Below, one piece after another: positions 1 to 9,300 of a DNA stretch of 61,795 nucleotides; the stretch's first letter is position 1, and each line of letters starts with the position of its first letter. The translations under genes were made by a program, and so were the position numbers. The DNA comes from an uncultured bacterium (GTDB lineage Bacteria > Bacteroidota > Bacteroidia > Bacteroidales > CAIWKO01). The notes under the pieces are model-generated. The model made no database searches. It was not told the DNA's origin and worked only from the letters and a program-made list of their open reading frames with translations. The stretch is from contig CAIOYH010000124.1 of the NCBI GenBank assembly GCA_903862465.1, positions 1 to 61,795 on the forward strand, given 5' to 3'.

Positions 1-750
1 ATCAAATAAAGTAGGCTTATTGCCAAGGTCAGTATAGCTGCCACTAGTGGCTACGGTTGCCAAAGTAGGTTTGTTTAATAAAACACCTGTACCAGTTGCA
101 GCATTCCAATCTGTTTGAACTTGGGCAGCAGGTATGGTAGGCTGGTTGCTAAGGTCGGTATAACTACCACTTGTTGCTACGGTAGCAAAAGTTGGTTTCG
201 ACGTTATTTCTAACCATGTAGGCACGTAAGTGATAGGACGATACAATCCGGCATGATTTCCCCAACCATACGCCGTATTCCAGTTAGTGATATTTGGTGA
301 TGTTATTCCGTAAGATGGACTGTCAGTCCAAAGCGGGTCAGTTTCTGTGTAACTTGTAAGATACCCTGCTGAGGCATGATTGCCCCACCCATAAGCAGTG
401 TTCCAATAAGCAATATTGCTGCTTGTAATGCCGTAAGCTGATGAAGCCGTAAAAACCGGATCGCTTTCCGCACCGCCATATATTTTAACCCATAGTGCAC
501 CATTATAATAATAGTATCCCGCGGGCGCTCCTGTTTGATACACCAAAAGTCCGGTAGCCGGCTCGGTTACGTTGGCTGTTAACGTAACGCGCGGAGGTAG
601 GAAGCCTTTGGTTGAAGATTTAACATCCAACATAGCGCTGCCATCGGGCGAAGAACCATCGTTGTTGATACCCACACTTTGGGCAAAGCTTGGCATACTT
701 CCTACGGTAAAAAATGCCAAAAGTAAAAGGAAAGTAATTTGTTTTTTCAT
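1..750 (-). CDS. Tail-fibre-like repetitive surface protein, 3' end cut off by window edge
   Basis: An open frame of 250 codons starts at the ATG at 748-750 and runs off the left edge, so the C-terminus is unseen. The first ~24 residues are a signal peptide (MKK, hydrophobic core, FAQ end). Next comes the stretch MLDVKSSTKGFLPPR, typical of Bacteroidota surface proteins that resemble phage tail fibres. Two copies of a motif containing WNTAYGWGNHA follow, then repeats of SGSYTDLSNQPTIP type. Such proteins are predicted to be exported and displayed, but their function is generally unknown. Its upstream leader closely matches the leader of the giant gene starting at 23411, and it is likewise preceded by a 243-aa gene. 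Whether it ends in a T9SS sorting domain or a peptidase S74 chaperone domain cannot be seen. Confidence 0.8.
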   Translation of the reverse strand, partial: MKKQITFLLLLAFFTVGSMPSFAQSVGINNDGSSPDGSAMLDVKSSTKGFLPPRVTLTANVTEPATGLLVYQTGAPAGYYYYNGALWVKIYGGAESDPVFTASSAYGITSSNIAYWNTAYGWGNHASAGYLTSYTETDPLWTDSPSYGITSPNITNWNTAYGWGNHAGLYRPITYVPTWLEITSKPTFATVATSGSYTDLSNQPTIPAAQVQTDWNAATGTGVLLNKPTLATVATSGSYTDLGNKPTLFD

Positions 751-860
751 ACAAATAAAGTATTTTAAAGTTCCTACTCTGAAGGCTTTTCGGATACCGC
801 CCCCGACAATAACCTTGTCGGGACAAGCCCCAATGAAAGATGCCTGTATGGGTCAGGTTT
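751..860 (-). promoter_or_regulatory. Conserved 5' leader with REP-like hairpin
   Basis: On the minus strand this leader has, in order: a hairpin of the form CCCGACA...TGTCGGG (801-822), the string GTATCCGAAAAGCC, AGAGTAGGAA, and AATACTTTATTTGT directly before the ATG. The same elements in the same order precede the giant gene (23412-23512). This may be a structured untranslated leader or a duplicated promoter region; no known riboswitch class was recognised. Confidence 0.45.
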
Positions 861-905
861 GTTTTTTTAGGTGGTTATGCTCGTCCACGTCGATGTATTT
901 AAAAG

Positions 906-952
906 CTCATCCGACGACTTTGTTTCTTTTTGGGAGTCTGTCGTCGGATGAG
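906..952 (-). terminator. Hairpin after the 243-aa gene
   Basis: A perfect 13-bp inverted repeat (906-918 with 940-952, arm CTCATCCGACGAC) lies 8 bp past the stop of the 961-1692 gene. The equivalent hairpin after the paralogue is at 23624-23658. The T-rich tail on the minus strand is short (CTTTTAAAT), so termination may be partial and allow read-through into the surface-protein gene. Confidence 0.5.
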
Positions 953-960
953 TTGGAGCC

Positions 961-1692
961 CTACCCAATGGTATGGGTATGAGGTCCGCTCCAGGGTCCT
1001 GCCAAATTTCTGTGGCTTGCCAAGGTCCAGCGAATCCAGAATTTGAAATCGAATCCGGCAAACTTCGGGTCAACGTTAACCAAAAATTTAGCAGTAGTTA
1101 ATAATTCTTTATTGTTAGTATCTGCCCAACTGTCGCACACTTTCAACACTTTCTTGTCGGTAGTTTCGTCAACTTTGCGTTTGCCTTCAATCACGGCATA
1201 CATAATTTCGACCATATCAGCTGTTTCGGGAATCGCATAATGTTTTTTATCGAATCGCGAACGGGTGCTGATAGAAAACTGTCCATTGGTGAGCGAAACG
1301 GTGTCGGGAATACAAACTTCAACTATCGGAGCTGTAGGAGTTTCTTTTGGTTTTACTAATCCTGTTTTGCGGTTTAAGGTTTCGCGGTCCGATGAGGTCC
1401 ATTTGCTGGCGGGTATGTCGTTATAAATTTCGCTCAACGCTTTCCGCATCTCTTTTGATTTTTGGCGTAAGCCGGCTTTCACCAATCTAGTGCGGCTTCC
1501 GGTGGCGTCGTCCCATAGGGTTTTAAAATACAGGTAGGTGTCGGGGATGTCCACATCGCCATATATGGCGGCTAATGCGGTTAGTTTTGCAGATGCAATG
1601 CCCAAACGAGTGGCATTGGCAGTTAAATAAGCCATTACGGCTACCAAATAGAGGAAAAATCCTAAAATTGTGGTTGGATATACGCTTCTCAT
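961..1692 (-). CDS. Uncharacterised 243-aa protein, copy A
   Basis: Not recognised by name. The N-terminal ~110 residues look helical and include a hydrophobic opening (ILGFFLYLVAVMAYL) that could be membrane-associated. A conserved hinge NDIPASKWT...DRE.LNRKTG follows, then a beta-rich C-terminal half ending in a fibronectin-III-like pattern (FWIRWTLASHRNLAGPWSGP). The paralogue at 23667-24398 has the same length and aligns without gaps over at least the first 110 residues, with clearly more than half of them identical by eye. Each copy sits between a 21-bp repeat array and a large surface-protein gene, so a role linked to that surface protein is likely but unproven. The start is the ATG at 1692, 91 nt after the repeat ORF ends, a spacing shared with copy B. 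Confidence 0.8.
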   Translation of the reverse strand: MRSVYPTTILGFFLYLVAVMAYLTANATRLGIASAKLTALAAIYGDVDIPDTYLYFKTLWDDATGSRTRLVKAGLRQKSKEMRKALSEIYNDIPASKWTSSDRETLNRKTGLVKPKETPTAPIVEVCIPDTVSLTNGQFSISTRSRFDKKHYAIPETADMVEIMYAVIEGKRKVDETTDKKVLKVCDSWADTNNKELLTTAKFLVNVDPKFAGFDFKFWIRWTLASHRNLAGPWSGPHTHTIG

Positions 1693-1783
1693 ACTATTTA
1701 ATTTTTTTATGATTGTTTTTAATTTTGTTGATATTTATATGGATAAATGAAAATGGTTTTTAGCGATTATTTCTCTGATTACT

Positions 1784-2488
1784 TCATGAAAAACCTGTAT
1801 AGAATATGGGTTGACCCGATTTGTTGTAAAAATCATAGAGTTTGCTATAGAATTGAATAAAAATTTTACAGTTTTGTTTGTAATCAATAAACATACACAC
1901 ACATTTTGCGTAAATGTGCTTGCCTGTAAATGACTTGTACAAGCGTTTAATTGCGTTGTGCATATAATTTAAAATGCTGTGTATATAATTAAAAGTGTAG
2001 TGCGTATGTGCACAAATGCTGTGTGTATGTGCGCAAGTGCTGTGCGTATGTACACAAGTGCTGTGCGTATGTGCACAAGTGCTGTGTGTATGTACACAAG
2101 TGCTGTGCGTATGTACACAAGTGCTGTACGTATGTACACAAGTGTTGTACGTATGTACACAAGTGCTGTGCGTATGTACACAAGTGCTGTACGTATGTAC
2201 ACAAGTGTTGTACACGTGATTTAAAGTGTGTAAATCATGATTTATAATACGTAAATCATGATTTAAAAACCGGAAACTAAGTTTACATGGCTTGTCCTTG
2301 AGTTTTATTTGTAGATAATCAGATAGATAGGAAAAGAAGGCACAGATACTTTGTTTTAAACCATTCCACATTATTGAAAATCCAAATTGACCAGAGATAA
2401 ACTTGGTAAAAAAAGAGTTTATGCCACAGACTAAAGTCTGCATCATTGCAGTCGTATTTTTATGTATATATAGATTCCCCAAAATCAT
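1784..2488 (-). CDS. Cryptic ORF spanning 21-bp repeat array A (coding status doubtful)
   Basis: A 234-codon frame crosses the tandem array and reads it as heptapeptides (NHDLxx, then VHTYSTC/VHTHSTC). Because the unit is 21 bp, several other frames also stay open, so openness alone is weak evidence. In favour of coding: the frame shares FSYLSDYLQIK before the repeats, three in-register NH(D/G) heptads, and the ending SG-P--Y-GF before TGA with the ORF at 24490-25131. Both ORFs stop exactly 91 nt before the ATG of a 243-aa gene. Against: the composition is odd (Cys, His, Thr, Tyr), there is no recognised domain, and the start is unclear (the ATG giving MWNGLKQS aligns best with the other copy). 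The conservation could equally be at DNA or RNA level. Confidence 0.25.
   Translation of the reverse strand: MILGNLYIHKNTTAMMQTLVCGINSFFTKFISGQFGFSIMWNGLKQSICAFFSYLSDYLQIKLKDKPCKLSFRFLNHDLRIINHDLHTLNHVYNTCVHTYSTCVHTHSTCVHTYNTCVHTYSTCVHTHSTCVHTHSTCAHTHSTCVHTHSTCAHTHSICAHTHYTFNYIHSILNYMHNAIKRLYKSFTGKHIYAKCVCMFIDYKQNCKIFIQFYSKLYDFYNKSGQPIFYTGFS
1960..2270. repeat. 21-bp tandem array A
   Basis: The core unit is about GTATGTACACAAGTGCT plus 4 nt. GTATGT recurs at 2004, 2025, 2046, 2067, 2088, 2109, 2130, 2151, 2172 and 2193, exactly 21 bp apart each time, with more degenerate units to about 1960. To the right the sequence changes to units containing the palindrome TAAATCATGATTTA, where TGATTTA recurs at 2217, 2238 and 2259, again 21 bp apart. 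Confidence 0.95.
2302..2329. other. 28-bp border motif shared by arrays A and B
   Basis: These 28 bases are identical to 24840-24867, and similarity continues at roughly 75-80 percent for about 20 bp to the right. In both places the motif lies about 30 bp to the right of the last repeat unit. The central part reads GTAGATAATCAGATAGATA. No other array in the window carries it. Confidence 0.85.
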
Positions 2489-3123
2489 GTCTTCTTATTT
2501 TTTTTCGACCTATTCAATTAGTATAATTTCTTATGTAGCATGTTTATTTTTTATTTTAAGCTGATTACAATTTTAAAATGCAAAATTATATCAGTCACTA
2601 AAACAATCTGTCCTGAATTATATAATTTGCTAATTCAGGACAAAATAATTTTCGTCGGCAGCCTGTAGATTTGCCTTATAAGATATTTTTGTCAATTATA
2701 ACTCACTCACGTGTAGGTTTTAGCTGATAGATAGTGTAGTAAATATCTGACAAGAAAAAAATGAAAATATTTTTTCTAAATGATGAAGAAAGGAAGGATA
2801 ATTCCGAAAAAAAGTGTCTAGTTTGAAACTAAAAATGAAGCGTTTTAGACTTTTTATGCTGAAAATCTATAGAGTTTTTCCTGAATTCAAGTTCCGAATG
2901 ATGCCATTATGAGAAGCAATGGTAAGATCTTTTTTTGTTTTTTTAGAACCGTAAAGTATGCGGTCTAATTCTTTTTTACACCATCATCATCCCACAGAAG
3001 TGGTGCAAAGTTCACAATAACTCATAGCTTTTTGATGATGATAGCTTGTGATTTTAATTTCAGCTATCCGCCTGCAACTTAAAGAGATTCTCAGAATCTT
3101 CTCCCTAGAGTCGCGTGAGGCTA
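2489..3123. other. Intergenic stretch with a 12-bp inverted repeat
   Basis: 635 bp without a convincing gene, AT-rich. The one clear structure is a perfect 12-bp inverted repeat with a 10-nt spacer: TGTCCTGAATTA at 2609-2620 and its complement at 2631-2642. It could be an operator or the terminator of the regulator transcript coming from the right; no long T-tract follows on either strand. A weaker dyad (AGATTC...GAATCT) lies at 3085-3099, just past the end of the AraC-type regulator. Confidence 0.5.
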
Positions 3124-4995
3124 TTATGCTTCATCATTGGATTTGTTCGTGGATTCCAGATTAGTTTTTCGAAAATCAACAGGATTCATTCCGGTGTATT
3201 TTTTAAAAGAGACATAAAATGCTGAGCGGGAATTAAAACCGCAATTTTCCATAATTTCATCAACGCTTAATGTTTTGTAATTAGCTTCAGTGAGCATGCG
3301 ACAGGATTCCTTAATCCGAAGTTGGTTGATATATTGATTAAAATTGCTCCTATGCTGCTCACGAATCAAAGCCGACACGTAGGTATGATTGGTGCGGAGC
3401 AAGCTTGCCAAATCGTCCAAACTAAAATTTTTCCTTAGATACGGTTTTTCATCCTGCATAATTTTCCCCAAATCGAAAATTAATTGTTGACGCACCTCTT
3501 CTGCTATAATTTTCTTTTCTGCTTGTCCCGCGTCTTTCATAAGCGACTGCCGAATTTTGTGTGTCACACCCTTATAGGCATCACGCAATTTTTGAAAACG
3601 CTTATACAAAAGAAATAAAGCTAAAAGAATGACCAACGAAATGATAGACACGAACCAAATTATTTGGTTTTTATGCTGTATGACATCGTTTTGAACTGCT
3701 TTTTTTTCGTTCAAATCCTGTATCGCTTGTTCGGATGCCACAGAGGAAATAAGTATTTGACTTTCGATAAAATCTAGGGAGGCTTTTTGTTTGATAATGC
3801 TATCGCGCAATAGCTGACCGAGCAAAGCATATTTGGTTTCGAGCAATGCGACATGCCTTTTCCCAAAAACAGAAGTAAGCGTATCGCAGAACGTTTTATA
3901 TACATACATGTCGTTTAATTTCGAAACCAATTGTATGGCTGTGTCGGCATTACGGGTACTTTCCTGCAAATCGCCGTTTCTATAATATAGGGCTAAGTTC
4001 AAAAACACATTGGCTTGCAACTCCTTAGTACCCGAAGCTTTAGCATACAGAGATGCGCGCGCAAAATGATAATCAGCACTGTCATTTTGTTGGAGAAGAT
4101 TAAAATATAAACCTAAATTTGTATGCGCTTTCGATTTGAATTCGTTCCATTGAAAATAATAAGTGCATTTTTTACTTGCTGCAGTCCTAAAGTTGTTTTT
4201 ATAGTAATTATTCAACACTTCTATACTTCGGTTGGCAAGGGCTTTTACGTAACGCGTGTCGCGGCAAATCACCAATACTCTCGCTATATAATTATAGCTT
4301 AGCGCTTTTCTTGGATCTGATGGATCGACAATATGCTGATTTGCATATAAAAAACACTGCAAAGCTTTGTGGTAGTAACCTTGATTTTGATACGCTAAGC
4401 CAATATTGTTAAGAGCCAAAGCCTGCGCATGAACACTTGGATTCTGTTTGCCTACTTCAAATGCGATTTGATAGAATTTGATGGCTTGCTTGAATAAATG
4501 AAAATGATAAAACACATTGCCGATGTCCACAAAAAAATAGGGATTGGAAGCATAAGGTTCGGGATTGGCAATAAAAATTTCTACAGCCTTCAAAAGACTC
4601 TTTAGCGCTTTGAGATTATCGGGTTTGTAATTTTGATAAAACTCCACAATTTCCCTATAGGTGTCTAATTTCTTCTGTGTAGCCTTCATCGAATCCTGAA
4701 AACGTATAGAGTAGAGGAGGGTTATTTCGCAAGAATCATGATTTAGAATTGAATAACGCTTAGCTACCAAAGCAATAGAATCAATACGTCGTGCTATAGC
4801 TGGATTGATTGGTTGGTCATTAGTACTATTAATTTCACCAGACTTTTTGCAAGATAAATAATACATCCATAGCAAGGGGCTTAATAATACGATAATCAAA
4901 AACAGCCTGCGAAGTTGTATTAACTTCCTTTGGCTTTCCTTCTCTAGGATGTCAACTGTAGAGTCAACTTCGTCGTTCAAAATATCGGTACTCAT
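3124..4995 (-). CDS. TPR-containing membrane-bound AraC-family regulator
   Basis: A 623-aa protein. Residues ~31-48 form a membrane segment (LFLIIVLLSPLLWMYYL). Residues ~80-440 carry TPR-like helical repeats (e.g. ALALNNIGLAYQNQGYYHKALQCF). A second membrane helix lies at ~447-468 (WFVSIISLVILLALFLLY), followed by a linker and a C-terminal AraC double helix-turn-helix at ~520-612 (e.g. LDDLASLLRTNHTYVSALIRE and GFNSRSAFYVSFKKYTGMNP). The TPR part is predicted to be periplasmic and the DNA-binding part cytoplasmic. Such one-component TPR-AraC regulators are common in Bacteroidota; their ligands are mostly unknown. It is the nearest upstream gene, on the same strand, to array A and the 243-aa/surface-protein pair, so local control is plausible. 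A TATTTTTG element lies at 5173-5180. Confidence 0.88.
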   Translation of the reverse strand: MSTDILNDEVDSTVDILEKESQRKLIQLRRLFLIIVLLSPLLWMYYLSCKKSGEINSTNDQPINPAIARRIDSIALVAKRYSILNHDSCEITLLYSIRFQDSMKATQKKLDTYREIVEFYQNYKPDNLKALKSLLKAVEIFIANPEPYASNPYFFVDIGNVFYHFHLFKQAIKFYQIAFEVGKQNPSVHAQALALNNIGLAYQNQGYYHKALQCFLYANQHIVDPSDPRKALSYNYIARVLVICRDTRYVKALANRSIEVLNNYYKNNFRTAASKKCTYYFQWNEFKSKAHTNLGLYFNLLQQNDSADYHFARASLYAKASGTKELQANVFLNLALYYRNGDLQESTRNADTAIQLVSKLNDMYVYKTFCDTLTSVFGKRHVALLETKYALLGQLLRDSIIKQKASLDFIESQILISSVASEQAIQDLNEKKAVQNDVIQHKNQIIWFVSIISLVILLALFLLYKRFQKLRDAYKGVTHKIRQSLMKDAGQAEKKIIAEEVRQQLIFDLGKIMQDEKPYLRKNFSLDDLASLLRTNHTYVSALIREQHRSNFNQYINQLRIKESCRMLTEANYKTLSVDEIMENCGFNSRSAFYVSFKKYTGMNPVDFRKTNLESTNKSNDEA

Positions 4996-5387
4996 TCTTA
5001 GCGGTAATAAATATTTAATTTATTTTTATAGAGTTACTAAATACTATCGCTTTGTTTACTTATTTCTATAGGAGAAAAGCTATTACACATAGATGCCAGA
5101 CGATTAGCCCTGGTAAATATTGGGGTTGCTTATTTGGCATTCTCACTTTCTTATTACACTATTAATAGGGTGCAAAAATAGACATATATTTTAATATCCA
5201 CACATTAATTAACATCAATTGTATATTTTTAAAGATATCGATGTAGTACTAATCCTAATTGAAAGATTTTGAAGGCAAAACACAAAGAGCAACAAAAGCA
5301 TCGAGAATCCAGCGTGCTAGGGGCAATAAGAGGTAATGTTAATACGAATACGATGAAGCACTATTAACGACAAATTAATGACTATAA
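4996..5387. other. Intergenic region between divergent genes
   Basis: About 390 bp, AT-rich, separating the regulator (minus) from the broken gene (plus). It holds the TATTTTTG element at 5173-5180 and the aatgac-type repeat at 5373-5394. Nothing else was recognised. Confidence 0.5.
5173..5180 (-). promoter_or_regulatory. Putative -7 element for the TPR-AraC regulator
   Basis: The minus strand reads TATTTTTG, fitting the Bacteroidota -7 consensus TAnnTTTG. It lies about 180 bp before the ATG at 4995, implying a long untranslated leader if it is used. No clear -33 TTTG was identified. Confidence 0.35.
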
Positions 5388-5394
5388 ATGACCA
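5373..5394. repeat. aatgac-type dispersed repeat
   Basis: This 22-base segment (core AATGACTATAAATGACC) is identical to 26779-26800 within the longer aatgac array downstream of recN. The putative ATG of the broken gene (5388) lies inside it, so that start may be fortuitous. Confidence 0.7.
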
Positions 5395-5992
5395 ACGTAG
5401 CCCTAACCAACCTCGAACCCGAAAACTTAGTTGAAATGCAAGAGGCTATCACCTTATTCTATGATGAAAAGAAGCTCCTGAACTTGCCATTGATGAAAAA
5501 AAATCCGAAGGCACCGACAAAATTAATGAAATCCTTAACGATTTAGACACCGACACCGACCTTATCGGCAGCTTAATTCATTCCTTCACACTTCCTTTCG
5601 CTGACCTTTGGGACCAAGCACTCAAAGTTGGCACCCCTGAACGTGTTCGTCACGTATCTTGTATGATGAAATTTAACGATTCCATCACTGTCACTCCTGT
5701 TGTCAAAGTAAAAACAACAGCCTCTAACGGAATAGTAGAAACCGTCGGATATTCCTCTAAAAGTGGAAATACCCGTTTCTTTGGATTAGACACTTGCAAT
5801 TGGACCTTCCATTCCGAAGCCGAAACCTATATTTTCGACTACAAATCCAACGTCCCCATTGATGACGACCACACCGTTCACTTCCAAATCAAACTCGTCA
5901 AAATCCAACCCCCTCCCCCCTCAGAGGAAGACACCCCTCCCGTCACAACATCCCCGCCAACCGACCAAAACCCCTCCCAACTCAACACCTAA
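5388..5992 (+). pseudogene. Frameshifted unknown gene, ~201 aa if repaired
   Basis: The ATG at 5388 opens a frame (MTNVALTNLEPENLVEMQEA) that hits TAG near 5532. From 5468 the frame shifted by one stays open to 5992 and continues naturally (EAPELAIDEKKSEGTDKINE). Adding one A to the short run GAAAAG at ~5466-5470 joins the two into one ~201-residue protein, so a single-base deletion or an assembly error is the simplest explanation. The N-terminal half looks helical and acidic. The C-terminal half is beta-rich (SNGIVETVGYSS, CNWTFHSEAETYIFDY), with a Pro/Thr-rich tail. No family was recognised. Its layout (helical N-terminus, beta C-terminus) loosely resembles the 243-aa proteins, but no clear sequence match was seen. 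A strong terminator follows at 6019. Confidence 0.55.
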
Positions 5993-6018
5993 ATAAATAC
6001 ATTATAACATATATCAAC

Positions 6019-6048
6019 AAAAAGGCTTGCCAATAAGCAAGCCTTTTT
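6019..6048 (+). terminator. Rho-independent terminator, bidirectional
   Basis: A perfect 12-bp stem (AAAAAGGCTTGC / GCAAGCCTTTTT) with a 6-nt loop, 27 nt after the stop of the broken gene. The A/T ends let it act in both directions. Confidence 0.85.
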
Positions 6049-6084
6049 CAATTTATAACTCTTGGCAGTCATCAGATGGCTATC

Positions 6085-6230
6085 AACCTGTCCCGTACAC
6101 GCAGTGTCGGGATGACCACCTTTCTGTCCCGCACACTCACCTGTCCCAATACGCAGTGTCGGGGGTGTCGGGCTGACCACCAAATGACCATCAATGACCA
6201 AGAATGACTACTATATGATCAGTAATGTTA
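6085..6230. repeat. REP-like TCCCG...TGTCGGGA elements plus aatgac repeats
   Basis: Several copies of TGTCCC(G) and GTGTCGGG-type half-sites occur between about 6090 and 6172, for example CCCGTACACGCAGTGTCGGG. AATGAC motifs follow at 6183, 6193 and 6203. The same CCCGACA/TGTCGGG family appears in the leaders at 801-822 and 23462-23512, so it is a dispersed palindromic repeat family. Confidence 0.6.
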
Positions 6231-6257
6231 AAAAGTGGTGGAGGTTGTCATAGCAAA

Positions 6258-6292
6258 AATAAAAGGCTTGCCATCGCGGCAAGCCTTTTATT
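6258..6292 (-). terminator. Terminator of the giant gene
   Basis: A perfect 15-bp stem (AATAAAAGGCTTGCC with its complement) and a 5-nt loop, 25 bp past the stop at 6318. The stem core AAAGGCTTGC is the same as in the terminator at 6019-6048. Confidence 0.85.
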
Positions 6293-6317
6293 CGTTTAAA
6301 TCATATATGGTTGCTGT

Positions 6318-9300
6318 TTATTCCCAACTCACCTTCACATTCTTAGTAGCAAGTGAAGTCTTCACTTTAACCAAATAGATAGCTGAAGATAAATTCAAGG
6401 TCGCGCTAAACACATTGCTACTGTTTGGAGTGGCTTTGAAAACACAAGCACCCGTGAGTGTAAACACTTCCACTTCTTGAATTTCTTCACCTGTCTGAGC
6501 GATGATGTTCAGCTTTTGACTCGTTTCAAACACATTGAAATTGGATGCAGTCAATGGAGCATTGCTGTTGTTGAATCGGATGAAGAATCTTCCGTTAACT
6601 TCGTCTGCTAGGAATTCAAAACTATAGGATGAATTCTCCGACAAATTAGTTATTTTACCTTTCAAACGGTCTTCAAGATACACAGGAAGGCTGCTCTCTA
6701 AATCGAAGGCGGTAATCTTAGCTTTGTCGCCGGCGTTACCCATTATCGTAAGCGGAATAATAGTGTTGATATCATTGATGGTGTTGATAACTAGTTTTTC
6801 ACCGGAAGCTGCTAATGAAAACATGCCAACGGGCAATCCATCGAACATTTTTTCTGAATCGTAGTCCTCGTAGGTAAGCTTTGCATCAGGGTTTTTACAA
6901 ATCACCATTTCGTCCATACCCATTTCGGTTTCTGTTTTTAGGCGCACAAGGATTTCTGTATTGTTGGATTCTTTATAGAAAGTACTAGTGCTATGTGTGC
7001 GAGCAGAAAGAGGTAGTGTGATTTTAGGGTTCGTGTAAATTGCTCGAACAAAGAATCCCTGTAGAGGAGCAATGTATGGTTTTGTGCTAGCAGGAACACC
7101 AACTCCATTAGCCGAATTATAGACTGAGAAATAGGATGTGTTAGTTACGGGAGGTCCAATAACAGCAGGGTTCCAATAATACAAGCTTGTGGATAAATTT
7201 GTTTTGCCTAGAGCATTCCAATACAAATAGGATGGGAAAGGATTTGCTAACAGGTTCCAACTTTGAGTTGCGGCGGTGCCATTATAAGTCAAAGGAATAG
7301 AGTAATCGCAAGGAGCAGCTAAACCATTGAAGAGATTACCGCTTAAAGATGCCGTTACAGTAGTACTTGGACAAACGGCATATCCAACCGTAGGTTGTAA
7401 GAAATACAATGGTGAAGTTACATTTGCCAACCAATTGGTTCCATTGGTGTAAGGTTTTAATTGCACTGTGCCAACCCCAGTATTAATGTTAGAAAGTGTG
7501 GCTCCCATACTTTGTTGGAATGGAGAACCAAACAGATGCCATGCATTGCTAAGTACTCTCTTTGCCGTTGCAGGTAAATTCGTGGTGTTTTGAATAAACG
7601 AAGCTCCTGATGCAATAACTATACCGGAAACTCCTGCATTGTTAACAATAGAACCTAACACGGAAACTTTACTTCCGCTTGCCAACGTTAGCGTATGACC
7701 AGCGTTTATGACAATATTATTCATGCTGCCGCTTATAGAGATTCCATACGTGTGATTACTATTATTAAACGTTATAGTATTATCAATGTTTAGCGGTACT
7801 GTTGTTAGCGTGATAATTTGATTGTCAATAGATGGATCAAAGTTGATAGTTCCATTATTACAGACATGATTAATGGCATATCTTAATGAACCAATGCCAT
7901 TGTTAAGTGTGTTGGTTACAGTATATGTTGGATTGCAAACAAAGATTTCAAGTGTGCCATTGTTATAAGTGATAGCATAATTGCTTGAGGTCTGTCCGCT
8001 TGGCGTGATTGTATAAAAACCAAGACTTGTTGCTGTTATGGCAGTGCCACTAAATGTCAACGAGCCTCCCAATGAAGTATAGGTATCCCCAAGAACGAAA
8101 CCACTATAGCTTACAGTATATCCTGTATAAACTGTGCCATCATAATTCTTAAATTTATCGTCAGCCGTTATGCTTAAAGGCTTAGGATTAACGATCAAAC
8201 AAAATACATTTGAATATACAGAGACACAACCATCATTTTTCACTACGGCTCTGTAAGACCAAGAACCTGCAGCAGTAGGATATTCAGAATACGTAGCACT
8301 AGTATTTGCAATAGTTGTCCAATTGCCGGAATTTAGCTTTTTCTCCCAATTTAAGATAGAACCAACATAAGAACTAAGCGTTAATGTTCCAGTTGAACCA
8401 CCATAGGTAATAGGACTTGATCCGGAGATACTTCCACCAATTGAAGCCGAACTTACGGTAAATGCCCCTGAAATTGCACTTGTTACATCCGAACCACAAC
8501 TACTGTGAACAACACAATAATAATACAATGTGCCGACAGTTGCTGTTGATGGTATATAAGAATTGGTTTGCGCACCATTAGCCGAACCTAATGAAGTTCC
8601 TCCATTATTGCTAGCAACGGTATTTTTATACCATTGATACGTTATTGTACCTGTTCCGCTTGCCATAACAATTATAGGGGTAAAGGATCCATTAAAACAT
8701 TGTGCTTGTGATGCTGTGGACTGACTATTGATTGTCGTAGCAGGATTCACAGTAAATGCTCCTGATATCTGACTAGTTACGTCATTTCCACAATCTCCAT
8801 GCACCACACAATAATAATACAATGTGCCGACAGTAGTAGCCGATGGAGTGTAACTATTGGAATTTGCCCCAACAACATTGCCACCAGATGTAATTTGATC
8901 AGCTTTGCTGAACCAATGATATACTAAATTAGTTCCTGTAGCTGCGATGCTTATCGCTGTAAATGATTCGCCAAAACACTTTGTTTGAGTTGTGGTGGAT
9001 TGGCTTGTAATACTCGGATTAATACACGATGGTATAATTACGGTTATAGCTAACCTGCTGCTTTCACATCCATTTATTGTCTGGCTAGCATAGTAAGTAG
9101 TTCCATCTATTAAAACATCCGAGGATAAAAGAAGATCGCCACCAGTCGAAGCATTATACCACTTGATATCCGTGCCAGTAACTGATATATCAGATATCTT
9201 TGAAGTGGGAATCAATGTTTGAGGAGTCGTTCCACTTGGAGGTGAAGGTATAGGATTCACCGTAAGGTTTATCGTGTTGGAAGTCTCTTGGATTCCTGAA

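Noticed and set aside
751..860. Known riboswitch (cobalamin, TPP, c-di-GMP-I)
   Set aside because: Diagnostic core motifs of these classes were not found; only conservation between two leaders supports a regulatory RNA.
1969..2247. Small ORFs on both strands across array A
   Set aside because: A 21-bp repeat keeps all frames open if one unit lacks stops; these frames have no start or flank conservation.
1960..2270. CRISPR array
   Set aside because: The units are contiguous 21-mers with no unique spacers between them, and no cas genes lie in the window.
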